Assembly (NCBI GenBank): GCA_004194705.1
Contig: SADC01001329.1
Location: forward strand, 124,001 to 188,000
Direction of reading: 5' to 3'
From: Ditylenchus dipsaci
Lineage: Eukaryota; Nematoda; Chromadorea; Rhabditida; Anguinidae
Length of the DNA stretch: 64,000 nt
Every line of letters begins with the position of its first letter. Positions within the stretch are counted from its first letter, which is position 1. Below, in pieces: positions 63,102-64,000 of the stretch. The position numbers were made by a program, and so were the translations under genes. The notes beneath the pieces are model-generated. The model had not been told where the DNA came from and made no database searches. It worked only from the letters and a program-made list of their open reading frames with translations.

Positions 63102-64000
63102 GTTACTCAAGTCAGCACATTTGATGTTGCTTCAGACGCATTCGCTGCATTCAAGGCAAACTTTTAAAATTAGTGGCTGGAAGACATTATTCTTAAATGT
63201 TGTGTGTTTGTGATATGTAATTTTCGTGATTTCTTTCTTCAGACCTCCTTACTAAGCACAAAAATCTCTGTGCAGAGTTCTGGAAAACAACTACGATCGC
63301 TTCTTCACCGCCTATCAAAAGCTGCTTGCATCGGAAAATTACGTGGGGTTTCATTCATTTTCTTTCAGACACATCCGTATTTAAAATCTAATTATAGGTG
63401 GTGCGCCGACAATCGCTCAAACTGCTTGGTGAGCTGCTTCTGGACAGGCACAACTTCAACGTGATGACCAAGTATATAAGGTAAGATATCTTTTCCTAAA
63501 GTTTTTTAGTTAAATCAGTCTCCCTATTTTTTTCAAGTAAAGAAATGAAAATAAATTGAATAATGTTTTCGGTATTATCTTCGTAGGAGAAGCGCTGAAA
63601 GGGGTAAAAGTTGCTGTATACCGATTTAAAGTAAAATTTTTCTTGTAATAGTTTATGTTTTCTTGACTTCTCCCCCCCCCCTCCCCCGTCGTTGCGATTA
63701 GAATACACTTTGAATAATTTCACCTATTTGGTAGAATTCCCTTTAAATGGAAAGCATTTTTTATGATTTTTGCGTCTTTCGGGCTTCTCGTGCGAAGTCA
63801 GTTTAATTTTTTCAGTCTGTTCCATTTAAAAGGACCTTTATGTTGAGGGGTGTCAGAGTTTAAAACATTTCGCTATCCTTCTTTGATTTTGTATTTTAAT
63901 CTATTCAAAAATCTTAATGGTCTTGTTTAGCAGTCCAGATAATCTCAAGCTTATGATGAATATGCTGAGGGACAAGAGCAAAAAGATCAATTTGAAGCTT
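63102..64000 (+). CDS. MO25/CAB39 scaffold protein, 3' part, runs off the window
   Basis: Exons: 63102-63156 (VTQVSTFDVASDAFAAFK), 63243-63342 (DLLTKHKNLCAEF, then after one missing base ENNYDRFFTAYQKLLASENY), 63398-63480 (VVRRQSLKLLGELLLDRHNF, NVMTKYI), 63931-64000 (SSPDNLKLMMNMLRDKSKKI...). This is the highly conserved central block of MO25, a HEAT-like helical scaffold that activates LKB1/STRAD and GCK-family kinases. The roughly 200-residue N-terminal part is not found upstream. The donor after 63156 lacks GT, and the frame slip at about 63272 may be a base-call error. Confidence 0.85.

Noticed and set aside
1..64000. Retrotransposon or virus-derived genes
   Set aside because: No reverse transcriptase, integrase, protease or capsid motif was recognised in any frame I read. 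All identified coding remnants of mobile elements are DNA transposases.

Overview
This is eukaryotic, metazoan-type DNA: AT-rich, with sparse genes split by introns of about 50-60 bases that end in a pyrimidine-rich ...TTTCAG acceptor and AATAAA signals after stop codons. The splice style and intron size are nematode-like, but other small-intron invertebrates are not excluded. I see no rRNA, intact tRNA, CRISPR array, operon or reverse transcriptase.

Host-type genes, all on the + strand: (1) a macrodomain + RING + Deltex C-terminal (DTC) ubiquitin-ligase gene at about 4525-8613; (2) a four-exon single-pass membrane protein at 49485-54079 whose 3.8 kb second intron is filled by nested transposons; (3) an MO25/CAB39 gene entering at 63102 and leaving the window at 64000; (4) a small secreted Ala/Thr/Pro-repeat protein at 39619-40071 with a degenerate relative at 42156-42581. 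Unidentified exon-like fragments lie at 12919-13261 (-), 29889-30094 (+), 36011-36229 (+) and 60525-60770 (-).

Most of the window is DNA transposons and palindromes. Eight hAT-type elements have 8-bp or near-8-bp target duplications (5511, 17036, 18227, 24669, 40653, 43940, 54948, 55680). There are two PIF/Harbinger elements with TAA duplications (2196, 7605), one Merlin element with a transposase (42850), four mariner/pogo-type TA elements (40545, 48995, 50171, 57453), a MULE with a nearly complete FLYWCH transposase gene (20739-24594), and a second FLYWCH gene inside a GGCGCC-array element (9283-11312). Several palindromic MITE families recur: the AAAGGGGCATGC hairpin, the poly-C-ended palindrome with a conserved core, and the TACCGTATTTTCTCTAAT element. 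They nest up to four deep, at 50171-53083 and 54565-57230.

Two themes stand out. First, elements of several superfamilies have ends built from arrays of a short motif. Second, nearly every recognisable gene carries one-base indels while splice sites and key residues are kept. That points to long-read assembly errors at least as much as to gene death, so 'pseudogene' calls here are provisional.
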